Source of the DNA: Gaoshiqia sp050178015
Lineage (GTDB): Bacteria; Bacteroidota; Bacteroidia; Bacteroidales; Prolixibacteraceae
NCBI GenBank assembly: GCA_050178015.1
Contig: JBFXGM010000029.1
Location: 3,884 to 67,883, forward strand
Direction of reading: 5' to 3'
Length of the DNA stretch: 64,000 nt
Shown here: one piece after another, positions 35,949 to 44,699 of the stretch
How positions within the stretch are numbered: the stretch's first letter is position 1
Layout: every line of letters begins with the position of its first letter
Program-made: the position numbers and the translations under genes
The notes under the pieces: model-generated
The model's database searches: none
Told to the model about the DNA's origin: nothing
What the model saw: only the letters and a program-made list of their open reading frames with translations

Positions 35949-37904
35949 ATGAACCGATTGCATTTTCAACGACTGATACTCTTGCTGGGCATTGGACTGC
36001 TTTTTTCGTGTAGCACTGAAAAAGACCCGGTTCCTGCGTTGATTCCCATGCCCCGGCAACTGGAGTGGAGATCGCAGCAGTTTGATATGGCTGACAGCAG
36101 TGCCCGTTTTGTGCAACGAATTGTGGCCGGGATTCCGCAGGTTGAGTTAAACGATAAGGAAGCTTATTCATTAAAAGTCTCAGCAGATTCCGTTATTCTG
36201 GAAGCCACAACCGAAATGGGAATTTTTCGCGGCCTGCAAACCGTGAAACAGCTCATCGTCGAAAAAAATGGCAAGCGTTTCTTGCATGGGTGCACGATTG
36301 TTGATTGGCCGGCATTTTCGGTTCGTGGTTTTATGCAGGATGTTGGTCGAAATTATATGCCCGTTTCACTTTTGAAGGAACAAATTGATGTGATGGCGGC
36401 CTACAAATTCAACGTATTTCATTTTCATGTTACCGATAATCCCGCTTGGCGGCTCGAAAGTAAAGTGTATCCGCAACTAGCAGATTCTGCCTCGATGACC
36501 AGGTGGCCGGGAAAGTTTTACTCGAAGGATGATTTTATCGAGCTGGTTGATTATTGCAATGAACGTTTCATCACACTTATTCCTGAATTCGATATACCCG
36601 GTCATAGTGAAGCTTTTCGAAAAGCATTTGCCATCGACTCGATGAGTGATGTTCGTGTACAACCCATTCTACTCGATTTGATTGATGAATTATGTGAATT
36701 GGTGCCGCCCGATAAAATGCCCTACATTCATTTGGGGACAGACGAAGTTTGGCATCAACACGAACGTCCTGCTCCGGAATTACTTGCCGCATTGGTTGAA
36801 CGAGTGGAAAAACATGGTCGCGAAGTCATTGTTTGGCGGCCCGGCCAGCTAATAGGCGGAGACGATGCTTCCATCACACAGCTGTGGTCATCAGCCGGAA
36901 GTCCGAAACCGGGGCATCGCTGCCTGGATTCGCGGTTGAATTACCTGAATCACCTCGATCCGCTGGCTGGAGTCCCCCAATTGTATTTTGACCGGATTTG
37001 CGGAGCAGCCCGCGGAGATTCATTGAGGCTTGGTGGTATCCTTTGCTGTTGGAACGACAACAACGTAACTGAACCAAACGATATCCTTCGTCAAAATCCG
37101 GTTTATCCGGGCATGCTGACTTACAGTGAAACATCCTGGTGCGGACAAAAAGCAGAACTTGGTGAAGAATATTTGGCCAAAATGCCCGAACGTGGAACAG
37201 CGCTGTACGAGGAATTTCAAAATTTTGAAGATCGTTTGTGCCAGCACCGCGATCGGTATTTCAAGGGTAAACCATTCCCGTATGTCCGGCAAACCCGGAT
37301 GGAATGGGCTATTCTTGGCCCGTTTAGCCTGGATGATCCGACTACTGTAAATGTGTTGGAAGAAGAACTGCTGAACAACGATAAATCGGTCAATGCGTTG
37401 GATTGGACAGGCCCTTATGTCGGAGGAACGATTCATATCCGTCATTTTTTTGGTTTTCCTTCTTATTTTTCTGTAAACGAAGGAATTGTGTATGCAACCA
37501 CCAATATTTGGTCTCCTGTCGATCAAGAAGTTGATTGCTGGGTTGGATTTCACGATTGGTCCCGTTCCGGGGGCAGGCGTGGTGGCCCCTTCCCAACGCA
37601 AGGACAGTGGCATAATACTGATCCCAAAGTATGGCTAAACGGAGACTTACTGCATCCACCTGTATGGGATAATCCCGGATTACAGGAAAAAACGGAGGAG
37701 ATCGCGTTTACCGATGAGAACTATTTCTTTCGGAATCCAACAAAAATAGCGCTGAATAAAGGATGGAACAAGGTTTTGCTCCGCGTTCCGCAAAAAAGAG
37801 TTTCCTGGAAATGGATGTTTACGTTTGTCCCTGTTCGATACTCTGATGGAGTGGTCCGGGAAATGAACGAGCTGAAATTTTCAGTTGATAGGATGAAAAT
37901 TTAA
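35949..37904 (+). CDS. GH20 beta-N-acetylhexosaminidase, second, lipoprotein
   Basis: 651 residues. Lipobox LLFSCS (Cys ~20). A short GH20b domain (~30-115) is followed by the barrel with RGFMQDVGRNYMPVSLLKEQID, FHFHVTDNPAWRLES and HLGTDEVW (Asp ~265, Glu ~266). The active-site block is HLGTDE rather than the HIGGDE of the first GH20, and the loop after it is different, so the two are not recent duplicates and may take different linkages. The ~220-residue C-terminal part (HIRHFFGFPSYFSVNEG and following) is a beta-rich extension that I cannot name. 22 bp after the sialidase gene. Confidence 0.88.
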   Translation: MNRLHFQRLILLLGIGLLFSCSTEKDPVPALIPMPRQLEWRSQQFDMADSSARFVQRIVAGIPQVELNDKEAYSLKVSADSVILEATTEMGIFRGLQTVKQLIVEKNGKRFLHGCTIVDWPAFSVRGFMQDVGRNYMPVSLLKEQIDVMAAYKFNVFHFHVTDNPAWRLESKVYPQLADSASMTRWPGKFYSKDDFIELVDYCNERFITLIPEFDIPGHSEAFRKAFAIDSMSDVRVQPILLDLIDELCELVPPDKMPYIHLGTDEVWHQHERPAPELLAALVERVEKHGREVIVWRPGQLIGGDDASITQLWSSAGSPKPGHRCLDSRLNYLNHLDPLAGVPQLYFDRICGAARGDSLRLGGILCCWNDNNVTEPNDILRQNPVYPGMLTYSETSWCGQKAELGEEYLAKMPERGTALYEEFQNFEDRLCQHRDRYFKGKPFPYVRQTRMEWAILGPFSLDDPTTVNVLEEELLNNDKSVNALDWTGPYVGGTIHIRHFFGFPSYFSVNEGIVYATTNIWSPVDQEVDCWVGFHDWSRSGGRRGGPFPTQGQWHNTDPKVWLNGDLLHPPVWDNPGLQEKTEEIAFTDENYFFRNPTKIALNKGWNKVLLRVPQKRVSWKWMFTFVPVRYSDGVVREMNELKFSVDRMKI

Positions 37905-37925
37905 TCGTATTGAAACAATAAAATT

Positions 37926-38846
37926 ATGACTAATAAAATTGAAGGTCTCATCGCAGCGCCATTTGCTCCGATGAATGTTGATGGGGGAACAAATATCGAT
38001 TTGATACCGGCTTATTACGACTTTTTACAAAAAAATGGCGTAGTTGGCGCGTTTATCAACGGTTCAACCGGCGAGGGCGTTTCTCTTTCACAAAAAGAAA
38101 AAGAAAAAATTACAGCTGCCTGGACAGCCAAAAGTAAGGAAACGAAAAACATGAAAGTGATCAACCTGGTTGGCGGCACCTCATATGCCGAGTGTATCGA
38201 CAGCGCGCAAGCTTCGGCCGATATGGGAGTGGATGCCATTGCAATTCTGGCACCATTTTATTTTAAGCCTGCGGGAGCGAAACAACTGGCCGAATTTTGT
38301 GCACGAATTGCCGAATCGGTGCCACAATTGCCGGTCTATTTTTACCACATTCCGGTGCTGACAGGTTGTTATGTGTCGATGTTCGATTTCCTGCATGAAG
38401 CCGATTCCATGATTCCCAACCTGGCCGGGATCAAATACACCCACGAGGATTTTATGGACTTTCTGAGCTGTTTGAGTTTCAAAGACGGCCAATACGACAT
38501 GCTTTGGGGCCGGGACGAAAACCTGCTGTCGGCCTTGGTTTTGGGCGCCCGTGGGGGAGTGGGGAGCACGTTTAATTACGCGGCGCCGCTTTACCATAAA
38601 CTGATCAGCGCTTTTGATGAAGGTAACTTTACCGAAGCCCGAAAATTGCAGCAATTGTCGATCGATATGATTCGTCTGCTGGGCAAATACGGCGGCATTG
38701 CTACCGGAAAAGCATACATGCGCTACGTCGGCCTGGAATGCGGTGAATTCCGTTTGCCGGTTAAGAATATGACGGCTGACGCTTACAGGGCATTTGAAGC
38801 CGATGTAAAGTCGTTGAACATGGAAGATTTATTCTCTAAATTTTAA
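37926..38846 (+). CDS. nanA: N-acetylneuraminate lyase
   Basis: 306 residues, cytoplasmic (no signal peptide). A DHDPS/NAL-superfamily barrel: GSTGEGVSLS binds the carboxylate, Tyr ~140 in VYFYHIPVLTG is the proton carrier, and Lys ~170 in GIKYTHEDF is the Schiff-base lysine. The IKYT and GSTGEG combination separates it from dihydrodipicolinate synthase (which has GTTGE). It splits Neu5Ac into ManNAc and pyruvate. Starts 22 bp after GH20; the next gene follows 3 bp after its stop. Confidence 0.95.
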   Translation: MTNKIEGLIAAPFAPMNVDGGTNIDLIPAYYDFLQKNGVVGAFINGSTGEGVSLSQKEKEKITAAWTAKSKETKNMKVINLVGGTSYAECIDSAQASADMGVDAIAILAPFYFKPAGAKQLAEFCARIAESVPQLPVYFYHIPVLTGCYVSMFDFLHEADSMIPNLAGIKYTHEDFMDFLSCLSFKDGQYDMLWGRDENLLSALVLGARGGVGSTFNYAAPLYHKLISAFDEGNFTEARKLQQLSIDMIRLLGKYGGIATGKAYMRYVGLECGEFRLPVKNMTADAYRAFEADVKSLNMEDLFSKF

Positions 38847-38849
38847 GAA

Positions 38850-40028
38850 GTGAAAAGTTTTGGATGGGGATTGGTTGTCAGCCTGTTTTTGTTGGCCTGC
38901 AATCAGCCTAAAACAATAGAAAGTAAAATAATGAAAATTACTTGGGACACGTTGGCCGTCATTCCCCCGGCACAGGGTAAAACCGTTCAGCTCGGCCTGG
39001 CCGGGCCGGTGGCGGGGGCTTATCAAAACCACTTGATCGTGGCAGGCGGCTCTAACTTTGAAGATGCGATGCCCTGGCAGGGAGGTACAAAACTGTATCA
39101 CGATCGGATTTATGTGCTGACTCAAAAAGCAAACAACCAATACGATTGGTGGCAGCCCGACGAAAAGCTACCGGCGCCAATGGCCTACAGCGCTTGTGTT
39201 TCAAACGGCAAAGGGCTGCTGAGTATCGGGGGCGAAACAGCTGACGGCCCTGTTGACCGGGTTTTTATGATTTCGGTGGATGGCGAAAAGATCCGGATGA
39301 CGGATTATCCGCCTTTGCCCATCGGGCTGACCAGTGCGGGTGCCGCCCAGAAAGGTTCGGTGGTGTACCTCGCCGGCGGACTTGATTCGGTGGGCGCTAC
39401 CAGCCACTTTTTTGCACTCGACCTGGCAGCCGTTGATGCCGGTTGGAAAACCTTGCCCGATTTGCCTGTACCCCTGTCGCACGCTGTGGTGGCTTGCCAG
39501 TTCGATGGTCAGGAAGACTGTGTTTTCGTGTTGGGCGGTCGAAATAAATCAGGCATCACATCTGCTTTTTTAAGCGATATCCGGAAATTTGTTCCTTCAA
39601 AAAACGAATGGCAGCAGGTTGGAAAATTGCAGGTGGAAGGAGAAGAGGTTTTTGGCCTTTCTGCCGGGACCGGACTGCCCGTTGGTGAACATGGTATTTT
39701 ACTTTTTGGAGGCGATAGAGGCAACATTTTCAATCAAACAGAACGATTGATTGATGCTGCGGCCAAAGCAAAAACACCGGATGAGCGCGAAAAAATTCAG
39801 CAGCAGAAGGCGGAAAACCTGACCAATCATCCGGGCTTTTCCAGGGATGTTTATCTGTTCAATACCCTCACCGGTAAAATAAGCCGGATCGGCGCGTTGG
39901 ACGGACTGGCTCAGGTCACCACAAACGCCTGCTGGTGGAACCAGCAAATTATCATTCCCGGCGGAGAAATCCGTCCGGGAGTACGATCGGCAGTAATCAC
40001 ACGGGGAATAATTTCGTTGGACGAGTAG
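38850..40028 (+). CDS. nanM: N-acetylneuraminate epimerase (Kelch propeller), lipoprotein
   Basis: 392 residues. The start is taken as GTG 38850, since the coding frame opens with a good lipoprotein signal (SFGWGLVVSLFLLAC) and no ATG precedes it in frame. An internal ATG (MKITWDTL) would lose the signal. Kelch-type repeats: IVAGGSNFEDAMPW, LLSIGGETADGPVDRV, VYLAGGLDSVG, VFVLGGRNKSG, ILLFGGDRGN. NanM converts the alpha-anomer of Neu5Ac released by sialidases into the beta-anomer, speeding uptake and use. Its export places it with the sialidase. Confidence 0.9.
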   Translation: MKSFGWGLVVSLFLLACNQPKTIESKIMKITWDTLAVIPPAQGKTVQLGLAGPVAGAYQNHLIVAGGSNFEDAMPWQGGTKLYHDRIYVLTQKANNQYDWWQPDEKLPAPMAYSACVSNGKGLLSIGGETADGPVDRVFMISVDGEKIRMTDYPPLPIGLTSAGAAQKGSVVYLAGGLDSVGATSHFFALDLAAVDAGWKTLPDLPVPLSHAVVACQFDGQEDCVFVLGGRNKSGITSAFLSDIRKFVPSKNEWQQVGKLQVEGEEVFGLSAGTGLPVGEHGILLFGGDRGNIFNQTERLIDAAAKAKTPDEREKIQQQKAENLTNHPGFSRDVYLFNTLTGKISRIGALDGLAQVTTNACWWNQQIIIPGGEIRPGVRSAVITRGIISLDE

Positions 40029-40068
40029 TTCAGTTGCACGGACACCGTTCATCACAAAAAGCAGGAAA

Positions 40069-41259
40069 ATGAGTTTGGATTTTAATAGAACAGCATCAAT
40101 GTACCAAAAGGAATTGCTTGAAAAGGTGGTTCCCTTTTGGGAAAAACATTCGAAAGACGAGCAGTTTGGCGGGTATTTCACCTGTCTCGACCGGCAGGGG
40201 AACGTGTTTGATACCGACAAATTTGTGTGGCTTCAGGCCCGTGAGGTGTGGATGTTCTCGTCGCTGTACAACCGGGTGGAAAAGAAAGTGCAATGGCTGG
40301 AAATGGCCGAACACGGCGCCCGCTTTTTGCAGCAATACGGGCACGACGGAAGCCTGAACTGGTACTTTTCGCTGACCCGAGAAGGAAAACCGCTGGTGCA
40401 GCCGTACAATATTTTTTCGGATTGCTTTGCAACCATGGCTTTCGGCCAGCTTTACCAGGCTACCGGAAACGAAGAATATGGCCGTATCGCCAAGCTAACC
40501 TTCGATAATATTTTAAAGCGACAGAACGACCCAAAGGGGCAGTACAATAAGCTGGTTCCGGGAACCCGCCCGTTGAAAGGTTTTTCGCTTCCCATGATTT
40601 TGTGCAACCTGGCCCTGGAAATTGAACATCTTCTTCCCAAAGAGCTGGTTGATCAAACCATTGACCGGGCCATTCATGAAGTGATGGAGGTTTTCTACCA
40701 ACCGGATTCGGGGCTCATCCTGGAAAATGTAACGCCGGAGGGTGGCTTTTCCGATTGTTTTGAAGGCCGCTTATTAAATCCCGGACATGCTATCGAGGCC
40801 ATGTGGTTTATCATGGATCTGGCCGAGCGAAAAAACGATCGGGCTTTGATGGAAAAAGCTGTCAAGATTGTGCTGGATACCTTGAGCTATGGCTGGGATA
40901 ACGAATTTGGCGGGATCTTCTATTTTATGGATATCAAGGGAAATCCACCGCAGCAACTCGAGTGGGACCAGAAGCTTTGGTGGGTGCATATCGAAACGTT
41001 GATCAGCCTGATCAAAGGGTATTATCTAACCCAAAACGAAGAATGTTTGAGCTGGTTCGAAAAGGTACACGAGTACACCTGGTCGCATTTTGCCGATCCG
41101 GAATATGATGAGTGGGTTGGCTATCTGAATCGCCGGGGCGAAGTGCTTTTGCCGCTGAAAGGGGGAAAATGGAAGGGCTGCTTCCACGTCCCGAGAGGTT
41201 TGTACCAATGCTATACTACCTTGGAAAAACTTCATGCAAAAAATCAAAAACATGAGTAA
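40069..41259 (+). CDS. N-acylglucosamine 2-epimerase (AGE/RenBP type)
   Basis: 396 residues, cytoplasmic, an (alpha/alpha)6 barrel of full length. Typical family stretches are FWLxAREVWMFSSLYN-like (here VWLQAREVWMFSSLYN), FSDCFATMAFGQLY, NPGHAIEAMWF, QKLWWVHIETL and WKGCFHVPRGL; the His residues in GHAIE and FHVPR match the catalytic pair of the family. It converts ManNAc from NanA to GlcNAc, the route known in Bacteroides and Tannerella (where it is called nanE) in place of the kinase/ManNAc-6-P epimerase route. Its last 8 bases overlap the next gene. Confidence 0.93.
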   Translation: MSLDFNRTASMYQKELLEKVVPFWEKHSKDEQFGGYFTCLDRQGNVFDTDKFVWLQAREVWMFSSLYNRVEKKVQWLEMAEHGARFLQQYGHDGSLNWYFSLTREGKPLVQPYNIFSDCFATMAFGQLYQATGNEEYGRIAKLTFDNILKRQNDPKGQYNKLVPGTRPLKGFSLPMILCNLALEIEHLLPKELVDQTIDRAIHEVMEVFYQPDSGLILENVTPEGGFSDCFEGRLLNPGHAIEAMWFIMDLAERKNDRALMEKAVKIVLDTLSYGWDNEFGGIFYFMDIKGNPPQQLEWDQKLWWVHIETLISLIKGYYLTQNEECLSWFEKVHEYTWSHFADPEYDEWVGYLNRRGEVLLPLKGGKWKGCFHVPRGLYQCYTTLEKLHAKNQKHE

Positions 41260-42019
41260 ACAACTTTTTAACCTGTCAACGAGCTGTTGGGCCGACGTGA
41301 AACAGCAAACCTACGATGTGGCTATTTTGCCGTGGGGGGCCATTGAACCGCATAATTATCATTTGCCTTTTGCAACCGATGTCATTCAGGCGGAGGCTGT
41401 CGCGCTCGAAAGCGCCCGGCTTGCGTGGGAGGAAGGAGCAAGGGCAATCGTTCTCCCAACCGTACCCTGGGGGGTCAATACCGGGCAACTGGATTTGAAA
41501 TTGTGTTTAAACATGATGCCTTCGACCCAACTGGTTATTTTGAAAGACCTGGTTGAGAATCTGAAACGCCACGGTATTCAAAAGTTGATTCTGGTGAATG
41601 GACACGGAGGCAATCATTTTATCCCGATGATCCGCGAATTGTCGGTAACTCATCCCGAGGTATTTATTTGTTGTATCGACTGGTGGAAGGTTTGTAAAGC
41701 CGAAACGTATTTTGACGAACCGGGCGACCACGCCGGTGAATTGGAAACCAGTGTCATGATGCATTTGGTGCCGCAGTTGGTATTGCCCCTCGATATTGCC
41801 GGAGACGGGAGCGCTAAAAAATTTAAACCGGAAGGATTAAGGGATCGTTGGGCCTGGGCCCAGCGCCAGTGGACTTCCATTACGGAAAGCACGGGCGTTG
41901 GAAATCCCAAACAGGCAAGCGCCGAAAAGGGAGCGCATTTTTTTAACGATGTAACACAGAAAATAGCGAAGTTTATAACGGAGCTTTCGTCCTGTAACAT
42001 AAATGAGATCTATGAATAA
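41252..42019 (+). CDS. Creatininase-family metal-dependent amidohydrolase
   Basis: 255 residues from ATG 41252, overlapping the epimerase stop (ATGAGTAA); an in-frame ATG at 41234 is also possible. Creatininase-family features: LPWGAIEPHNYHLPFATD with metal-binding Glu/His/Asp, VNGHGGNHF, and DHAGELETSVMM, which carries the last metal ligand. The family includes creatinine, FAPy and other ring or amide hydrolases. There is no usual role in sialic-acid catabolism, yet it overlaps genes on both sides (8 bp and 17 bp), so it is translationally coupled to the pathway. Possible tasks are de-N-acylation of an amino sugar or opening of a lactam/lactone form; both are speculation. Confidence 0.85.
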   Translation: MSKQLFNLSTSCWADVKQQTYDVAILPWGAIEPHNYHLPFATDVIQAEAVALESARLAWEEGARAIVLPTVPWGVNTGQLDLKLCLNMMPSTQLVILKDLVENLKRHGIQKLILVNGHGGNHFIPMIRELSVTHPEVFICCIDWWKVCKAETYFDEPGDHAGELETSVMMHLVPQLVLPLDIAGDGSAKKFKPEGLRDRWAWAQRQWTSITESTGVGNPKQASAEKGAHFFNDVTQKIAKFITELSSCNINEIYE

Positions 42020-43262
42020 TTCGAATAAAGAAAAGGTTTACAGTTGGGTTGTCGTTGGACTTTTATGGGTTGTAGCCCTTTTAAATTACATGGACCGGCA
42101 AATGCTTTCAACCATGAAAGTGGCCATGATGGGCGATATTCAGGAGTTGGAAACTGCCGAGAATTTTGGCCGGCTGATGGCCGTCTTTCTGTGGATTTAC
42201 GGGCTGATGAGCCCGATGGCCGGCCTGATTGCCGATCGGATCAATCGCAAGTGGTTGATTGTGGGTAGTTTGGGCGTGTGGTCGGGCGTTACCCTGGCAA
42301 TGGGCTATGCCACCAGTTTCGATCAATTATATGCGCTTCGTGCGCTGATGGGCGTGAGCGAGGCGTTGTACATCCCGGCAGGGCTGGCGCTGATTGCCGA
42401 CTATCACCGCGGAAATACACGCTCGCTGGCTGTGGGCATCCACATGACGGGCTTGTATTTCGGGCAGGCGCTGGGTGGCTTTGGCGCTACGGTGGCCCAT
42501 ACCTGGACCTGGCAAACGGCTTTCCACAGTTTTGGATTGGTGGGCATCGTTTACAGTGTGGTACTGTTGCTCTTTTTGAAGGAAAAACGAACTCCTGAAA
42601 TGAAGCCGAAAGAACCGGCAAGATTTGCTTCCGGCCTCAAATCGGTGAAATATAGTCTGGGGATGTTGCTGGGAACCGTTAGTTTCTGGGTGATTCTGTT
42701 CTATTTTGCCGCTCCAAGCTTCCCGGGATGGGCCACCAAGAACTGGCTGCCAACCCTGTTCTCCGAAAGTCTGAACATCGATATGTCGGTTGCCGGTCCG
42801 TTGAGCACTTTCACCATCGCGCTTTCTTCGTTTATTGGTGTTATTGGAGGCGGAATCCTGGCCGACCGCTGGATCACCCGCAACCTGAGAGGGCGTATTT
42901 ACACTGGAGCTATCGGTTTGACCTTGATGATCCCCTCCTTGATATTGCTTGGTTTCGGCCACAGCTTTGCCTATGTAGTGGGTGGCGGCATGTTGTTTGG
43001 AATTGGCTATGGCATGTTCGACGCGAATAATATGCCTATCCTGTGCCAGTTTGTTTCGCCGCGTCACCGTGCTGCCGGTTACGGGCTGATGAACATGACC
43101 GGCGTTTTTGCCGGTGCCTTTATTACCAGTTGGTTGGGGAAATCAACCGACGCCGGAAACCTTGGGCACGATCTCGCGTTGCTGGCCATTCCCGTGGCAT
43201 TGGCTGTCGCCTTGCAGTTGATCACCCTGAAACCCGGCGTTGCCGATAAAACAGAGGATTAG
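42003..43262 (+). CDS. MFS transporter, probable sialic-acid permease (NanT role)
   Basis: 419 residues, about 12 membrane segments. Major-facilitator signatures are seen: NYMDRQMLSTM in TM1, GLIADRINRKWLIVGSLGVW (the loop 2-3 motif), and GGILADRWITR (its repeat in the second half). The protein resembles the anion:cation symporter (ACS) branch. Start ATG 42003 overlaps the creatininase gene by 17 bp; ATG 42012 is an alternative. As the only inner-membrane transporter in the operon it should import Neu5Ac from the periplasm, as the MFS NanT does in Bacteroides. Specificity comes from context. It ends 3 bp before a convergent gene with no terminator visible. Confidence 0.88.
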   Translation: MRSMNNSNKEKVYSWVVVGLLWVVALLNYMDRQMLSTMKVAMMGDIQELETAENFGRLMAVFLWIYGLMSPMAGLIADRINRKWLIVGSLGVWSGVTLAMGYATSFDQLYALRALMGVSEALYIPAGLALIADYHRGNTRSLAVGIHMTGLYFGQALGGFGATVAHTWTWQTAFHSFGLVGIVYSVVLLLFLKEKRTPEMKPKEPARFASGLKSVKYSLGMLLGTVSFWVILFYFAAPSFPGWATKNWLPTLFSESLNIDMSVAGPLSTFTIALSSFIGVIGGGILADRWITRNLRGRIYTGAIGLTLMIPSLILLGFGHSFAYVVGGGMLFGIGYGMFDANNMPILCQFVSPRHRAAGYGLMNMTGVFAGAFITSWLGKSTDAGNLGHDLALLAIPVALAVALQLITLKPGVADKTED

Positions 43263-43265
43263 TGT

Positions 43266-44699
43266 TCATTCCGGCTGCAAAACACCCAGCGAACTCAAAA
43301 TCTGTTTCAGGTTGTTGACATCCATGTTTTTGGCGATGATTTTTTTGTCCTTATCCAGCAGAAAGAGGGAAGGAGTGGTGCGTACCCCGTACAGATAGCG
43401 GAAATTAGAGGACTGGTGCGGATCCCAAACGTTGAGCCAGTCCCGGATTTGTTGTTCCTCCACAAAGCGGAGCCAGGCGTCTTTTTCGCTCATCGTATAT
43501 ACGGCGTACACCGAAAGCTTGGAAGGATTGGCTTTCAGAAATACCTCCTGATAAAGTCGCGGGATTTCGGTTTTGCAGTGTCCGCACTCCGGCTCCCAAA
43601 AGGCCACGATCGTATAGGTGGTGGCCTGTTGTTTCAAGCTGTGAAACTCTCCGTCGGCATCTTCCAGCAACAATTCCCTGGCCGTGTTGCCCATCAGGTT
43701 GTTCTTGCGGATGGCGACTTCCTGCCGGATGTAACCCAGCGTTTGGGCATCGGCCCAAAAGGCTTGCCCGGACAGGTAATATTTTTCGGCCAGCCCGACA
43801 AACACATTTTCGATGCCAATGATTTGAGACTGGATGCTGTTGTTCAGGATGAAGGACGTCAGGTTTTGGAAAACGGCTTTGTTGTTTCTGTGCTTCTCAA
43901 TCAGTCGGATGGCTGCCGGGAGTACCGTGTCCGGATGCTGGAGCAGCACCTTGTTGAAATAATCGTTCAGGCGCTCTTTGATGTAGGGCGTGTGCCACAT
44001 GCGCAGGTCGCTCAAATCGAAATAGTCCCAGTAATGGTTTGCCCGGTAGTTGTATTCGTACACCCAGCGCAGCGAATCGTTTTTCAGGATGGCTGCCGGC
44101 AGTTGTTTTTCTTCCGGTTTGGGAACATGTTTGGCAGCCATAAATTTACCGTAAAAGCTATCTGTGTATTTTAAGCTTTCCACCAACCGGAAGGACATCA
44201 GGTCTTCGTCCATCTTTCGGAGTTGCTGATTGTAAAAACTGACTGAATCCGTCCGGTTTTTATAGTGTTCTTTTTGGGCGGTGATGGCCTGGTAGCGGGC
44301 CCGTTGTTCTTTTACCCGGTTGAGGTATTCCTGGAATTTTTCGCTTTCCCAAGCTCCTTTTATTTGCGGGGATGAGGTTTTATTTCCCATTCTAATTTCA
44401 AAATCCTGATCCTGGCCGACCAGAAAATCAACTTGCTTTTCCTGATCAAAGTACAGCTGGTAAATGCCTTGCTGTAGGGGTTTTGAACCGGAAAAAAGCG
44501 CCAACCCTTCCGGGTTGGTTTGCAGGCTGTCCTTCACATAGATGTTTCCGAAATAGTAGTACGTTACCAATACCCGTGAGTTGGCGTGGCCGGGCAGCGA
44601 AAGGCGGATGGAATAGCCCTGCCCGGAGGCAACAAACGGCAACACAAATAGTAAGGGAAGGCTAAAGCACAGCCATGATCTTTTGAGCGTTTTTTTCAT
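43266..44699 (-). CDS. TlpA/AhpC-type thioredoxin-like protein with DUF-type N-terminal region
   Basis: About 477 residues from the ATG at 44697-44699. Signal peptide (LFVLPFVASGQG). Residues ~20-330 form an N-terminal helical and beta region like the DUF4369/DUF5106-type parts of Bacteroidetes secreted thioredoxins. The C-terminal thioredoxin domain (~340-477) holds VAFWEPECGHCKTEIP, active site CGHC, and the cis-Pro segment GVRTTPSLFLLD. Likely a periplasmic disulfide reductase or oxidase. Its start lies inside the end of the glycosyltransferase gene (38-bp overlap), so translation is coupled. Partner proteins are unknown. Confidence 0.85.
   Translation of the reverse strand: MKKTLKRSWLCFSLPLLFVLPFVASGQGYSIRLSLPGHANSRVLVTYYYFGNIYVKDSLQTNPEGLALFSGSKPLQQGIYQLYFDQEKQVDFLVGQDQDFEIRMGNKTSSPQIKGAWESEKFQEYLNRVKEQRARYQAITAQKEHYKNRTDSVSFYNQQLRKMDEDLMSFRLVESLKYTDSFYGKFMAAKHVPKPEEKQLPAAILKNDSLRWVYEYNYRANHYWDYFDLSDLRMWHTPYIKERLNDYFNKVLLQHPDTVLPAAIRLIEKHRNNKAVFQNLTSFILNNSIQSQIIGIENVFVGLAEKYYLSGQAFWADAQTLGYIRQEVAIRKNNLMGNTARELLLEDADGEFHSLKQQATTYTIVAFWEPECGHCKTEIPRLYQEVFLKANPSKLSVYAVYTMSEKDAWLRFVEEQQIRDWLNVWDPHQSSNFRYLYGVRTTPSLFLLDKDKKIIAKNMDVNNLKQILSSLGVLQPE

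Noticed and set aside
43416..44174. 252-codon frame on the + strand
   Set aside because: Antisense to the thioredoxin-like gene; no signature of its own.
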